Of a DNA stretch of 64,000 bases, positions 43,865 to 52,305 are shown piece after piece. This DNA is from Paraburkholderia terricola. GTDB lineage: Bacteria; Pseudomonadota; Gammaproteobacteria; Burkholderiales; Burkholderiaceae. The number at the start of each line of letters is the position of its first letter. The first letter of the stretch is position 1. The stretch spans positions 1 through 64,000 of the forward strand of contig NZ_FRAB01000037.1 in NCBI RefSeq assembly GCF_900142195.1. Direction: 5' to 3'. The notes under the pieces are model-generated. The model saw nothing but the letters and a program-made list of their open reading frames with translations. It ran no database searches and was not told where the DNA came from. The position numbers and the translations under genes are program-made.

Positions 43865-45112
43865 ATGAGCATGACGGTAATCAGCGGCGGCAATGTACTC
43901 GATCTGGTCCAGGGCGCATGGCTCGAGCATCATCATGTGGTGATCGAAAGCGGCCACATCGTCGAAGTCACCGATCGCCCTGTCGATCTGCCGAACGCGC
44001 GCGTGATCGACGCGCGCGACAAGACGGTGATGCCAGGATTGATCGATTGTCACGTACATGTATTGGCTTCGCGCGCGAATCTCGGCACGAATGCAACGCA
44101 ACCGAACATCCTCACCGCGATTCGTGCGCTGCCGATTCTGAAGGCGATGCTCGCCCGCGGCTTTACGAGCGTGCGCGATGCGGGCGGCGCGGATTGGGGT
44201 TTGACGCAAGCGCTGGAAAGCGGCCTGATTCCGGGGCCGCGCATTTTTCCGTCGGGCAAGGCGCTGTCGCAAACCGGCGGCCACGGCGACTTTCGCGCAC
44301 GCGGCGACATGCTCGAACCCTGTTCATGTTGCTTTCGCGCCGGGGCGATCGCGCGCGTGGTCGACGGTGTGGATGCGGTGCGGCTCGCCGTGCGCGAGGA
44401 GATTCAGAAGGGCGCGACGCAGATCAAGATCATGGCATCGGGCGGCGTCGCTTCGCCCACCGATCCGATCGGCAACACCCAGTATTCCGAGGATGAAATC
44501 CGCGCGATCGTCGCCGAAGCGCAAGCGGCGAATACTTACGTGATGGCGCATGCGTACACCGGCCGCGCGATTTCGCGGGCGATTCGCTGCGGCGTGCGCA
44601 CGATCGAACACGGCAACCTGGTCGACGAAGCCGCCGCTCGACTGATGCGCGAGCACGGCGCGTTCGTGGTGCCCACGCTGGTCACTTACGACGCATTGGC
44701 CAAACATGGCGCCGACTATGGCTTGCCCGCCGACTCCATCGCCAAGGTCGAAACCGTGCGGCAAGCGGGGCGCGACTCCTTGCAGATCTATGCGAAGGCC
44801 GGCGTGCCGATGGGTTTCGGTTCGGACCTGCTCGGCGAGATGCATATGTTCCAAAGCGACGAACTGCGGATTCGCGCGGAGGTGCTCGGCAATCTGGAAG
44901 CGTTGCGCTCGGCCACCACGATCGCCGCGGAGATCGTCGATCCGAGCGGCCAGCTCGGTGTCGTGAAAGCCGGCGCGATTGCCGACGTGCTGGTGGTGGA
45001 CGGCGACCCGCTCAAGGATATCGGCGTGCTCACGGGACAAGGCGAGCGTCTCGCGTATGTCTTGCAGCGCGGCGAGGTGGTGAGCGAACGGGGCAGGGTG
45101 ACGTCGCGTTGA
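43865..45112 (+). CDS. Amidohydrolase family metal enzyme
   Basis: A 415-residue metal-dependent hydrolase of the imidazolonepropionase/prolidase-like branch. The first metal ligands are in LIDCHVHV, a carboxylated-lysine candidate is in IKIMASGG, His residues are in VMAHAYTGRAI and TIEHGNLVD, and the last Asp is in GFGSDLLGEM. This branch includes Xaa-Arg dipeptidases and carboxypeptidase-like enzymes. AGGAAG lies before the ATG at 43865. It is encoded with an MHS importer and LysR regulator, suggesting catabolism of the imported compound. The substrate cannot be read from sequence. Confidence 0.88.
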   Translation: MSMTVISGGNVLDLVQGAWLEHHHVVIESGHIVEVTDRPVDLPNARVIDARDKTVMPGLIDCHVHVLASRANLGTNATQPNILTAIRALPILKAMLARGFTSVRDAGGADWGLTQALESGLIPGPRIFPSGKALSQTGGHGDFRARGDMLEPCSCCFRAGAIARVVDGVDAVRLAVREEIQKGATQIKIMASGGVASPTDPIGNTQYSEDEIRAIVAEAQAANTYVMAHAYTGRAISRAIRCGVRTIEHGNLVDEAAARLMREHGAFVVPTLVTYDALAKHGADYGLPADSIAKVETVRQAGRDSLQIYAKAGVPMGFGSDLLGEMHMFQSDELRIRAEVLGNLEALRSATTIAAEIVDPSGQLGVVKAGAIADVLVVDGDPLKDIGVLTGQGERLAYVLQRGEVVSERGRVTSR

Positions 45113-45546
45113 ATAGCGTGCGGGCGCGGCGGCGGCATTCATGGCTTCAATGCTCCAGGCGCGCCGGGGGCGAATACACGGATAGTTTCCGATTAACATG
45201 TTTCGCTCCCACCAAATCGAACCCCCAACGGCTCGCCCCGACGAAGCACCGCGACGGCGCGCGCAGCGCCGCCGGAAGAATGACTGCTGTGTCACGAACG
45301 CGGAGTGTGCGAGAACACGGATTCCAGATGCACCACTACCTCCTCCACGCCAGGGGACCCGCTTAAAAGCTAGCGGTGTGAGCCGCTTTCTTTTGCCTAC
45401 TTTTCTTTGCGGCCGGCAAAGAAAAGTAGGTGCCGCCCCGCACAGGGGCAACGCCAATAGACCACTAACAAATCAAGGAAAGCCCAACACCCCAAAAAAA
45501 ACAGCATCCAAACAACCGCCCAAGCAGGCAACAAAACCAGAACCAA
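45113..45546. other. Gene-free region with a long hairpin
   Basis: No credible gene lies here. A perfect 15-bp inverted repeat, CCTACTTTTCTTTGC / GCAAAGAAAAGTAGG, with a 5-base loop spans 45396-45430. It is followed by CCGCCCCGCACAGGGGCAACG, a composition I recall from dispersed intergenic repeats of Burkholderiaceae. The stretch after 45460 is very poor in G on the plus strand. Confidence 0.5.
45396..45430. repeat. Perfect 15-bp inverted repeat
   Basis: Arms at 45396-45410 and 45416-45430 around GGCCG. It lies between convergent amidohydrolase and MFS exporter genes, so it may act as a bidirectional transcription stop, or be one copy of a dispersed palindromic element. Confidence 0.8.
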
Positions 45547-46737
45547 TCACCCCTTGCCGGAAAGCCTCAAATGATTCCAGGCCGCCAGCCCGGCAAACCC
45601 AACCCCCGCCACACAAACCCCACCCCATCCAAAACCCGCCCAAACCACGGCCCCGACCCCAGACCCAACCGCACCGCCAATAAAATAAGCCACCATATAA
45701 ACGGTATTGACCCGACTACGCGCATCAGGCTTGAGCGCATAGATCCGTGACTGATTCGAAATCTGCGCAGCCTGCACCCCGACATCGAGAACGATCACAC
45801 CGACCACCAACCCCGCGATACTGGCCGCCGACAACCCAAACACAACAAACGAAAGCGCCACGAGCCCAATCGACACGGTGATGATCGCGCGCGGCCCGCG
45901 TCGATCGGAAAACTTGCCGGCCAGCGGCGCGGCCATCGCCCCTGCCGCGCCGACGATGCCGAATAGCCCGGCCGCCTGCGGTCCCAGATGAAACGGCGCG
46001 CCCGCCAGCAACAACGCCAGCACCGACCAGAAAATGCTGAACGCGGCGAACATCGCCGCACCGGTCAGCGACGCTTCGCGCAGCGCGCGATGCTCGACCA
46101 CCAGATGCCACATCGAAATCAGAAGCTTGCCGTAGGACAGCGTCGAGGTCGGCTGACTCTTCGGCAGTCTCATGACGATCACGACCGCCAATGCCAGCAA
46201 CGCGACGACCGACGCGCCGAACACCGCGCGCCAGCCGAGATACTGGGCAATGACGCCAGCGGCCGTCCGCGCCAGCAAAATCCCCAGCAGCAAACCGCTC
46301 ATCACCGTGCCCACCGCATGACCGCGCTGAGCCGGCGGCGCGAGTTCGGCGGCGAACGGCACCGCCTGCTGCGCGATGGTGGCAAGCACGCCGATCGCGA
46401 GGCTCGCGACGATCAGCACGGGCAACGTCGGCGCCGTAGCGGCCGTCACCAACGCGACGCACATGCCCACGATCTGCAACAGGATCAGGCGGCGCCGGTC
46501 GAAGCGGTCGCCGAGCGGCGCGAGCAACAGCATGCCGGCCGCGTAGCCGAGTTGCGTGACGGCCGGCACCGCGCCGACCCATGACGCGCTAGTGGGAAAA
46601 GACTCACGGAAGTTGTCGAGCAGCGGCTGGTTGTAATAGATGTTCGCGACCGCCACGCCCGCGATGGTCGCGAGCAGTAGCAGCAAGCCGCGCAACGACC
46701 TGTCGGAAGCGGAAGTGGAAGCGTCGGAAGTGGACAT
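45547..46737 (-). CDS. MFS transporter, drug-efflux type
   Basis: A 396-residue MFS exporter with twelve helices. LLLLLATIAGVAVANIYYNQPLL is the start, with motif A at GMLLLAPLGDRFDRRRLI and a second-half LGPQAAGLFGIVGAAGAMAAP. This pattern is typical of the YnfM/arabinose-efflux-like DHA group that expels drugs or sugars. I start at 46737 (MSTSDAST). The last 55 codons (45547-45720) are nearly pure G/T on the coding strand and encode a Gly/Trp/Val-rich final helix. Function beyond efflux is unknown. Confidence 0.87.
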   Translation of the reverse strand: MSTSDASTSASDRSLRGLLLLLATIAGVAVANIYYNQPLLDNFRESFPTSASWVGAVPAVTQLGYAAGMLLLAPLGDRFDRRRLILLQIVGMCVALVTAATAPTLPVLIVASLAIGVLATIAQQAVPFAAELAPPAQRGHAVGTVMSGLLLGILLARTAAGVIAQYLGWRAVFGASVVALLALAVVIVMRLPKSQPTSTLSYGKLLISMWHLVVEHRALREASLTGAAMFAAFSIFWSVLALLLAGAPFHLGPQAAGLFGIVGAAGAMAAPLAGKFSDRRGPRAIITVSIGLVALSFVVFGLSAASIAGLVVGVIVLDVGVQAAQISNQSRIYALKPDARSRVNTVYMVAYFIGGAVGSGVGAVVWAGFGWGGVCVAGVGFAGLAAWNHLRLSGKG

Positions 46738-46979
46738 GAGAGGGGCGATCGACGGACCGGCCCATGCGCGGTCCTCAAGCGTGCCGATCATACCGGAGCA
46801 CGATGGATCGTGCTGACGGTCGCGGCCGTGCGAGCCGTTCATGTTCGGCTGCGGCTCGCGCGTGACGCGCGCGAAGTAAGGCAATTGAAAAACGTCCGTC
46901 GGACAAAAATGAGACGCCGCTTCGGCGGTCGTTCGTAGAATCGGCGCGCGCGATAAATCCCCCCACGTGACCCGACTTC

Positions 46980-47465
46980 ATGACTACAAGCACAAAAACC
47001 GAACCGCGGCGAATCGGCGGCTGTCTGCTGATTGCCTTGCTCTGCCTCGCCGCATGGGCGCTGACCACCGCGATCGCGCTGCGCGATCCACTCAAGCTGA
47101 TGCTCGAATGGGAACTGCTGGCCGTGTTCGCGCGCAGCGAAACGCACGGCTGGTATCGCGCGGTGATGACGATGGTCGGCTGCGACGTGATGATCGGCGC
47201 GTTCATCGTCGCGGGCGCCGGTTGGCTGACGCTTCTCGTGTGGCGCAAATCGGCGCGCTTTGCGGTGCAGGTGCAGGCGTGGCTGCTTGCCATCGTCGTC
47301 ATGCGCACGGGCGCTTATCTGCTCGGCGATTACATGACGCACGTGATCGGCATCGCCATCGCGATTCCACTCGACGGTTTCGTTCAGGCCGTCATCGCAG
47401 CCGCGCTCGGGATACCGTATTTCAGGCTGTCCCGGCGCGTTCGTGAGACCTTCGTCAACGCCTGA
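46980..47465 (+). CDS. DUF2569-like four-helix membrane protein
   Basis: A 161-residue membrane protein. RRIGGCLLIALLCLAAWAL begins the first helix, and three further hydrophobic spans follow (DVMIGAFIVAGAGWLTLLVW; VQAWLLAIVVMRTGAYLLG; FVQAVIAAALGIPYF). The RIGG(W/C)L start and the ETHGWYRAVM loop fit the DUF2569 family, for which no function is known. It stands divergent from the MFS exporter and convergent with the phosphodiesterase operon. Confidence 0.7.
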   Translation: MTTSTKTEPRRIGGCLLIALLCLAAWALTTAIALRDPLKLMLEWELLAVFARSETHGWYRAVMTMVGCDVMIGAFIVAGAGWLTLLVWRKSARFAVQVQAWLLAIVVMRTGAYLLGDYMTHVIGIAIAIPLDGFVQAVIAAALGIPYFRLSRRVRETFVNA

Positions 47466-47487
47466 CGGGTTGTGACCGGTTTTACGT

Positions 47488-48315
47488 TCAATCGATCAAC
47501 GCGCCTTCGGGCTCGTAGAACGGATACGGGCCATCCGCCTGATCGACATACGCGTGATGCGTGACGATGCCGGTCGCCGGATCGTAGCGATGCAGCGCAT
47601 ACGCGGGCGCTTCCATGACGAATGCCGACGGCGCATCCTCGCGCAGATCGAGCCTGACCTGATGCGCGGGCGCCGGCACGGCGGAGGCGATCGTGCCGCC
47701 GAAGCGCACGAACATCGGCCGATGCACATGCCCGCAAATCACCCGCTCCACGTTCGGATGACGCGCGACCAGCGCGGCGAGTCGATCGGCCGCGGCCTGG
47801 TCGAGGCGCAGCGCATCCATGTGTCCGATGCCGCAAGCAAACGGCGGATGATGCAGCGCGACCACCGTCGGCTTGCCTCGGGCCGCATCGAGTTGCGTCG
47901 CGAGCCAGGCGAGCCGCGCGTCGCACAGCGTGCCCGCGCTTCGACCCGGCACCAACGAATCGAGCGCGATCACGCGCAGCGGTCCGACATCGACCGCGTA
48001 GTGCACGAACTCGCCGCCGCTGTGCAACTCCACGCGCTCAGGAAACGCCGCGCGCAATGCGGCACGTTCGTCGTGATTGCCCACGAGCAGGAAGTAGGGA
48101 ATCTCCAGCGGCGCGAGCAGATGCTTGAGATGCGCGTACTGCTCGGGGTCGCCCTGGTCGACGAGATCGCCGGTCATGATCACGGCGTCGGGACGCGGTT
48201 CGAGCGCGTTGAGCGCGGCGACGCAGCGCGCGAGCGCGGCGCCGGTGTCGACACGGCGATAAGCCAGCGCGCCGGGCCGCTTGATATGCAGATCGCTAAT
48301 TTGAGCCAGCAGCAT
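47488..48315 (-). CDS. Metallophosphoesterase, cAMP/glycerophosphodiesterase-like
   Basis: A 275-residue calcineurin-like phosphoesterase. The dinuclear metal motifs are all present: LAQISDLHIKRPG (D-x-H), MTGDLVDQGD (GD), LVGNHDE (GNHD), VALHHPPF and ICGHVHRPM (GHxH). It resembles GpdQ and CpdA, which cleave glycerophosphodiesters or cAMP. It is the last gene of the LacI-controlled ABC import operon, 51 bases after the ATPase, so it probably hydrolyses the imported phosphodiester or phosphonate-type substrate. I start at 48315 (MLLAQISDLH), since upstream codons are not conserved-like. Confidence 0.87.
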   Translation of the reverse strand: MLLAQISDLHIKRPGALAYRRVDTGAALARCVAALNALEPRPDAVIMTGDLVDQGDPEQYAHLKHLLAPLEIPYFLLVGNHDERAALRAAFPERVELHSGGEFVHYAVDVGPLRVIALDSLVPGRSAGTLCDARLAWLATQLDAARGKPTVVALHHPPFACGIGHMDALRLDQAAADRLAALVARHPNVERVICGHVHRPMFVRFGGTIASAVPAPAHQVRLDLREDAPSAFVMEAPAYALHRYDPATGIVTHHAYVDQADGPYPFYEPEGALID

Positions 48316-48366
48316 GGGGATGTCCTTGTGATCGATGCGCGCTGCCACGAGCGCAGCGCGGCTTCA

Positions 48367-49413
48367 TTACGATAGCGCGATCAGCGCGTCCTGCACGATC
48401 GAGATGCCGACGGGCGTGCCGCGCGCCAACTCGACGCGGCCCGCGACGTCGATCAGCAAAGCGTCCGGCGCGGCGCCGCCGATCGTCAGGCGGGTGCGTT
48501 CGCCGAGAAACGCGGTGCTTTCGACGTTGCCGCGCAACTGCGCATGGGCCGGGTCGGCGAGATACGCATCCTCGGGGCGAAAGAAAATTTCGTGCGCCGA
48601 GCTGGCATGCGTCGCGCCCGACGGAAGCGGCACGGCGCCGCCGGTCGTGCTCAGCATGCCGTCGCGCCGTTCGCCCGCCAGCCGGTTGATGGTGCCGACG
48701 AACTGCGCGACCGTGCGATTCGCCGGACGATAGTAAATGTCGCGCGGCGAACCGATCTGCTCGATACGCCCGGCGCTCATCACGACGATGCGGTCGCCCA
48801 GTTCCATCGCTTCGGCCTGATCGTGCGTCACGTAGACCGTCGTGATGCCCAGTTCGCGCAATAGCGTGTTCATCTCGCCGCGCAACGTGTCGCGCAAACG
48901 CGCATCGAGAGCGGTCAGCGGTTCGTCGAGCAGCAGCACGCGCGGTTGCACGGCAAGCGCGCGTGCGAGCGCAACACGCTGACGCTGGCCGCCGGAAAGC
49001 TGGTCGATCGGTTTATCCGCGTGCGCGGTGAGGCGCATCATCGCGAGCAATTCGTCGACCCGTTGCCGCGCGGTGTCGGCCGGTACGCGTTTGATCCTGA
49101 GACCGTAGCCGATGTTGCCGCGCACGGTCAGGTTCGGAAACAGCGCATAGCTTTGAAACACCATGCCGACCTGGCGCTTTTCGATCGGCAGCGCGGTGAC
49201 GTCGTCGTCGCCGAACGCGATGCGTCCGCCCGCGTCGGGCGTCTCCAGACCCGCGATCATGCGCAGCGTCGTGGTCTTGCCGCAACCGGAGGGGCCGAGC
49301 AACACCAGCGTTTCGCCCGCGCCGATGCGCAGGTCGAGCGGTTCGAGCACGCGTGTGCCGCGAAACGTTTTCGCGCATTGCGTCAGCGCGATGGGAACGG
49401 AAGCGAGTTTCAT
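48367..49413 (-). CDS. ABC transporter ATP-binding protein, phosphonate/iron type
   Basis: A 348-residue ATPase with Walker A GPSGCGKTT, Q-loop, signature LSGGQRQR, Walker B VLLLDEPLTALD and a C-terminal TOBE-type domain from about residue 240. This is the layout of the PotA/FbpC/PhnT branch for importers with family 1 binding proteins. Its start overlaps the stop of the permease gene by four bases. It powers the importer formed by the two adjacent permeases and the binding protein. Confidence 0.92.
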   Translation of the reverse strand: MKLASVPIALTQCAKTFRGTRVLEPLDLRIGAGETLVLLGPSGCGKTTTLRMIAGLETPDAGGRIAFGDDDVTALPIEKRQVGMVFQSYALFPNLTVRGNIGYGLRIKRVPADTARQRVDELLAMMRLTAHADKPIDQLSGGQRQRVALARALAVQPRVLLLDEPLTALDARLRDTLRGEMNTLLRELGITTVYVTHDQAEAMELGDRIVVMSAGRIEQIGSPRDIYYRPANRTVAQFVGTINRLAGERRDGMLSTTGGAVPLPSGATHASSAHEIFFRPEDAYLADPAHAQLRGNVESTAFLGERTRLTIGGAAPDALLIDVAGRVELARGTPVGISIVQDALIALS

Positions 49414-50351
49414 GGCGTGGTCGTTGAAGATGAAGGTGAGACAGCGACGCGTTTCCTCGCCGCGCTGCGCTGGCCGGTTGCATCGACGCCGAGCCATTGC
49501 ATCGCGACGAGCAGGGGCATCGTCATGATGAAAAACAGAATCGTGTAGGCGCTGCCGATCTCGATGCGCAACGACGCATAGGTATCCGCGAGACCGACCG
49601 GCAGCGTCTTGGTGTCGGGCGTGTGCAGCATCCACGTGAGATTGAATTCGCCGATCGAAAGCGTCAGCACCGCGAGCGCGCCGGCGACGATGCCCGGCCG
49701 CGCATTCGGCAGCACGATCGTGGTGAAGCGCTGAAAGAAACTCGCGCCGAGGCTCGCCGCGCCTTCCTCGAGCGTGCGCAGATCGCTGCTCGCGCACACC
49801 GCGGCGACCGCGCGCACCATGAAGGGCAGCGTGAACACCACATGCCCCACCACAATGAACGCGACGCTCATGCGGAACATCGTGAAGCCGCCATAGACCA
49901 CCAGCAAGGCGAGGGCGGACGCAAGCCCCGGCAACGCGATCGGCAGCACCAGAAACTCTTCGATGATGCGCGAGAGCCGCGTCTTGCTGCGCGCGAGCAC
50001 GTAGCCCGCCGGCACGCCGGTGACCAGCGTGATCAGCAGCGTCGCCGCCGCCACTTCGAGCGAGAGAAAAACCGAGCCGTGATACTGCGTCCACACTTCG
50101 CCGAGCCAGCGCAGCGTCAGTCCGCTCGATACGCCCTTGAAGTAGTTGACGGTCAGGCCGGCCACGATCGACATCACGACCGGCACGATCAGGAAGGCGC
50201 ACAGCAGCAGCGTGACGAGCCATTGGCCGGCCGCGAGCCACGTGCGCGAGCCTGGCCACCTGAGTCTCGAATGCGGCTTCGCGGCGCGTGGCAGAGGAGC
50301 GGGGATGGAGTTCATCGAAGTCTTGTCGTCGGGTTCGAGAACGCCGCTCAT
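49410..50351 (-). CDS. ABC transporter permease, second subunit
   Basis: A 313-residue BPD-type inner-membrane permease with six hydrophobic segments. The coupling loop is EEGAASLGASFFQRFTTIVLP (an EAA motif). It resembles the PhnV/PotC type that pairs with a PhnU-like partner. Start and stop both overlap neighbours by four bases (ATGA), so it is translationally coupled to both. Confidence 0.9.
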   Translation of the reverse strand: MSGVLEPDDKTSMNSIPAPLPRAAKPHSRLRWPGSRTWLAAGQWLVTLLLCAFLIVPVVMSIVAGLTVNYFKGVSSGLTLRWLGEVWTQYHGSVFLSLEVAAATLLITLVTGVPAGYVLARSKTRLSRIIEEFLVLPIALPGLASALALLVVYGGFTMFRMSVAFIVVGHVVFTLPFMVRAVAAVCASSDLRTLEEGAASLGASFFQRFTTIVLPNARPGIVAGALAVLTLSIGEFNLTWMLHTPDTKTLPVGLADTYASLRIEIGSAYTILFFIMTMPLLVAMQWLGVDATGQRSAARKRVAVSPSSSTTTP

Positions 50352-51172
50352 GCGCTGGCCGCGACCGCCGAGCCGGTCACGCTGCGCGCGAACGCCAGCA
50401 CGGCCCACGTGACGATGCCGAGCACGATGGAGAGGCCCGCGGCCGTCACCATGTTCGCGTTGAGGGTGAACTCGGTGTAGATGGTCATCGGCAGCACGTC
50501 GATGTCGGTGGCGAGCGTGAAGGCCGTGCCGAACGCGCCCATCGCGGTCGCGAAGCACACCGCGCCCGCCGCGATCAATCCCGGCGACAGCGCGGGCAAC
50601 ACGATGTCGCGTGTGATGCGCCACGGCGACGCGCCGAGCGAGCGCGCCGCTTCCTCGAGCGACGCATCGAGCTTGGTCGCCGACGCCATCACCGTGACGA
50701 TCACGCGCGGAATCGAGAAGTACAGATAGCCGAGAAAGAGGCCGCTCATCGAGTACGCGAACACCCAGCGGTCGCCGGTGAGTTTCAGCGAGAGCGCGCC
50801 GATCAGCCCCTGACGTCCCGCCAGCATGATGACCATGAAGCCGACCACGACGCCGGGAAACGCCAGCGGAAAGGTCAGCAGCGCGAGCAGCGTGCGTTTC
50901 AAGGGAAACTCACGGCGCGCCAGCAGCAAGCCGGCGATCACCGAGAGCACCAGCGTCGCCGCCGTCACGGCCGCGGAGAGCAGCACCGTCGCGCCCAGGC
51001 TCGACATGTAGCGCGGATTCGTCAGCATCGCGCGATAGGTGGCGAACGCGTGGCCGTCGCCGCTCAACTGCGCGAGCGCGACCATCGGCAGCAACCAGAA
51101 CGCGATGAAAACCGCCAGCGCCGGCGCGATCAACGCAATGCGCCAGCGCAGCGGGAACGTGATGTCGTTCAA
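50348..51172 (-). CDS. ABC transporter permease, first subunit
   Basis: A 274-residue BPD-type permease with six membrane segments and EAA loop EEAARSLGASPWRITRDIVLP. The best start is TTG at 51172, overlapping the binding-protein stop (TTGA), with AGGTG six bases upstream; the open frame upstream lies inside the binding-protein gene in another phase. Tight overlaps on both sides make it part of one operon. Confidence 0.87.
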   Translation of the reverse strand: MNDITFPLRWRIALIAPALAVFIAFWLLPMVALAQLSGDGHAFATYRAMLTNPRYMSSLGATVLLSAAVTAATLVLSVIAGLLLARREFPLKRTLLALLTFPLAFPGVVVGFMVIMLAGRQGLIGALSLKLTGDRWVFAYSMSGLFLGYLYFSIPRVIVTVMASATKLDASLEEAARSLGASPWRITRDIVLPALSPGLIAAGAVCFATAMGAFGTAFTLATDIDVLPMTIYTEFTLNANMVTAAGLSIVLGIVTWAVLAFARSVTGSAVAASA

Positions 51173-52245
51173 TGCATCACCTGTAGATAACGCTCGCCGA
51201 AGCTCGACTGCTTCTCCGCCATCTTGCCGAAGTCGACCGGTTTCGCGCGCGCATACTCGCTCGCGGGCAGGAATTTCGCGGCGGTTTCCGCGCTCATCGC
51301 GTTCGCGCGCACCGGGCGCAGATACGCATCGGCCCACAGCTTCTGGCCTTCGTCGGAGAGCACGAAATCGAGCACCTTTCTGCCGTTCGCTTCGTGCGGC
51401 GCGCCCTTCACGAGGCTCATCACATACGGCACCGAGATCGTGCCTTCCTTCGGGATCACGAACTCCACGTTCGCGTGATCCTTGTACTTCGCGCGATAGG
51501 CGTCGAAATCGTAGTCGAGCAGGATCGGAATTTCGCCCGACATCACGCGTGCGTAGGCGGTTTGCTTCGGCACGATCGGCGCGTTGGCCTTCAGCTTGCG
51601 GAACCAGTCGAGGCCCGGCTCGAAGTTGTCGAGCGTGCCGCCGAGCGCCTGGTTCACCGCGACCGCACCCGCATAGCCGACGAACGCGCTCGACGGATCG
51701 AGGTAGCCGATCATGCCTTTGTATTCGGGCTTGAGCAGGTCGGCCCACGAGCGCGGCACCGGCTTGCCTTCGAGCGCGTCCTTGTTGACGAAAAAGCCCA
51801 GCGTGCCCGAGTGGATCGTGAACCAGTAGCCTTGCGGGTCCTTCATGTTGGCGGGAATGTCGTCCCAGTGCGCGGGCTTGTACGTCTGGATCACGCCCTT
51901 GTCCTTCGCCTGGAATGCCGACGAGACGCCGAGGTACACCACGTCGGCGACCGGGCTCTTCTGTTCGGCCATCAGTTGGGCGATCGACTGGCCGGAGTTC
52001 TTGTTGTCGAACGGCACGCGAATGCCGGTCTTTTGCTGGATCGCCTTGATCTGGCTCGCCCAGTCGGCCCATTCGGGCGGGCAGTTGTAGCAGATCGCGG
52101 TTTCGTCGGCGTGGGCCGCTTGTGGGGCGAGCGTGGCGAGCGCGGCGGTGACGACCATGCCCGCCGAGAACGCCGCGGTCGTGGCGCGCGCGACGCGACG
52201 CCAGAGCGGTTTGAGCAACGAAGAGCGTGTGGAAGAGCGGATCAC
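51169..52245 (-). CDS. ABC transporter substrate-binding protein, family 1
   Basis: A 358-residue periplasmic binding protein. A long signal peptide (two hydrophobic stretches, cleavage after AHA near residue 46) is followed by ETAICYNCPPEWADW, NSGQSIAQLMAEQKSP and PRSWADLLKPEYKGMI, which fit the ferric/phosphonate/spermidine class. The two cysteines in CYNC could form a disulfide. The ligand is unknown; the phosphodiesterase in the operon points to a phosphodiester or organophosphonate. Confidence 0.88.
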   Translation of the reverse strand: MIRSSTRSSLLKPLWRRVARATTAAFSAGMVVTAALATLAPQAAHADETAICYNCPPEWADWASQIKAIQQKTGIRVPFDNKNSGQSIAQLMAEQKSPVADVVYLGVSSAFQAKDKGVIQTYKPAHWDDIPANMKDPQGYWFTIHSGTLGFFVNKDALEGKPVPRSWADLLKPEYKGMIGYLDPSSAFVGYAGAVAVNQALGGTLDNFEPGLDWFRKLKANAPIVPKQTAYARVMSGEIPILLDYDFDAYRAKYKDHANVEFVIPKEGTISVPYVMSLVKGAPHEANGRKVLDFVLSDEGQKLWADAYLRPVRANAMSAETAAKFLPASEYARAKPVDFGKMAEKQSSFGERYLQVMH

Positions 52246-52305
52246 TGCGAGTCTCCTGGAGAGGACGAGAGCGGGTGGTTCAGGGTTGAAATGGGTGAGA
52301 CGCCG

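Noticed and set aside
45198..45683. 161-codon open frame before the MFS exporter end
   Set aside because: Its second half is Pro/Gln/Lys low-complexity produced by the G-poor strand, with no ribosome site.
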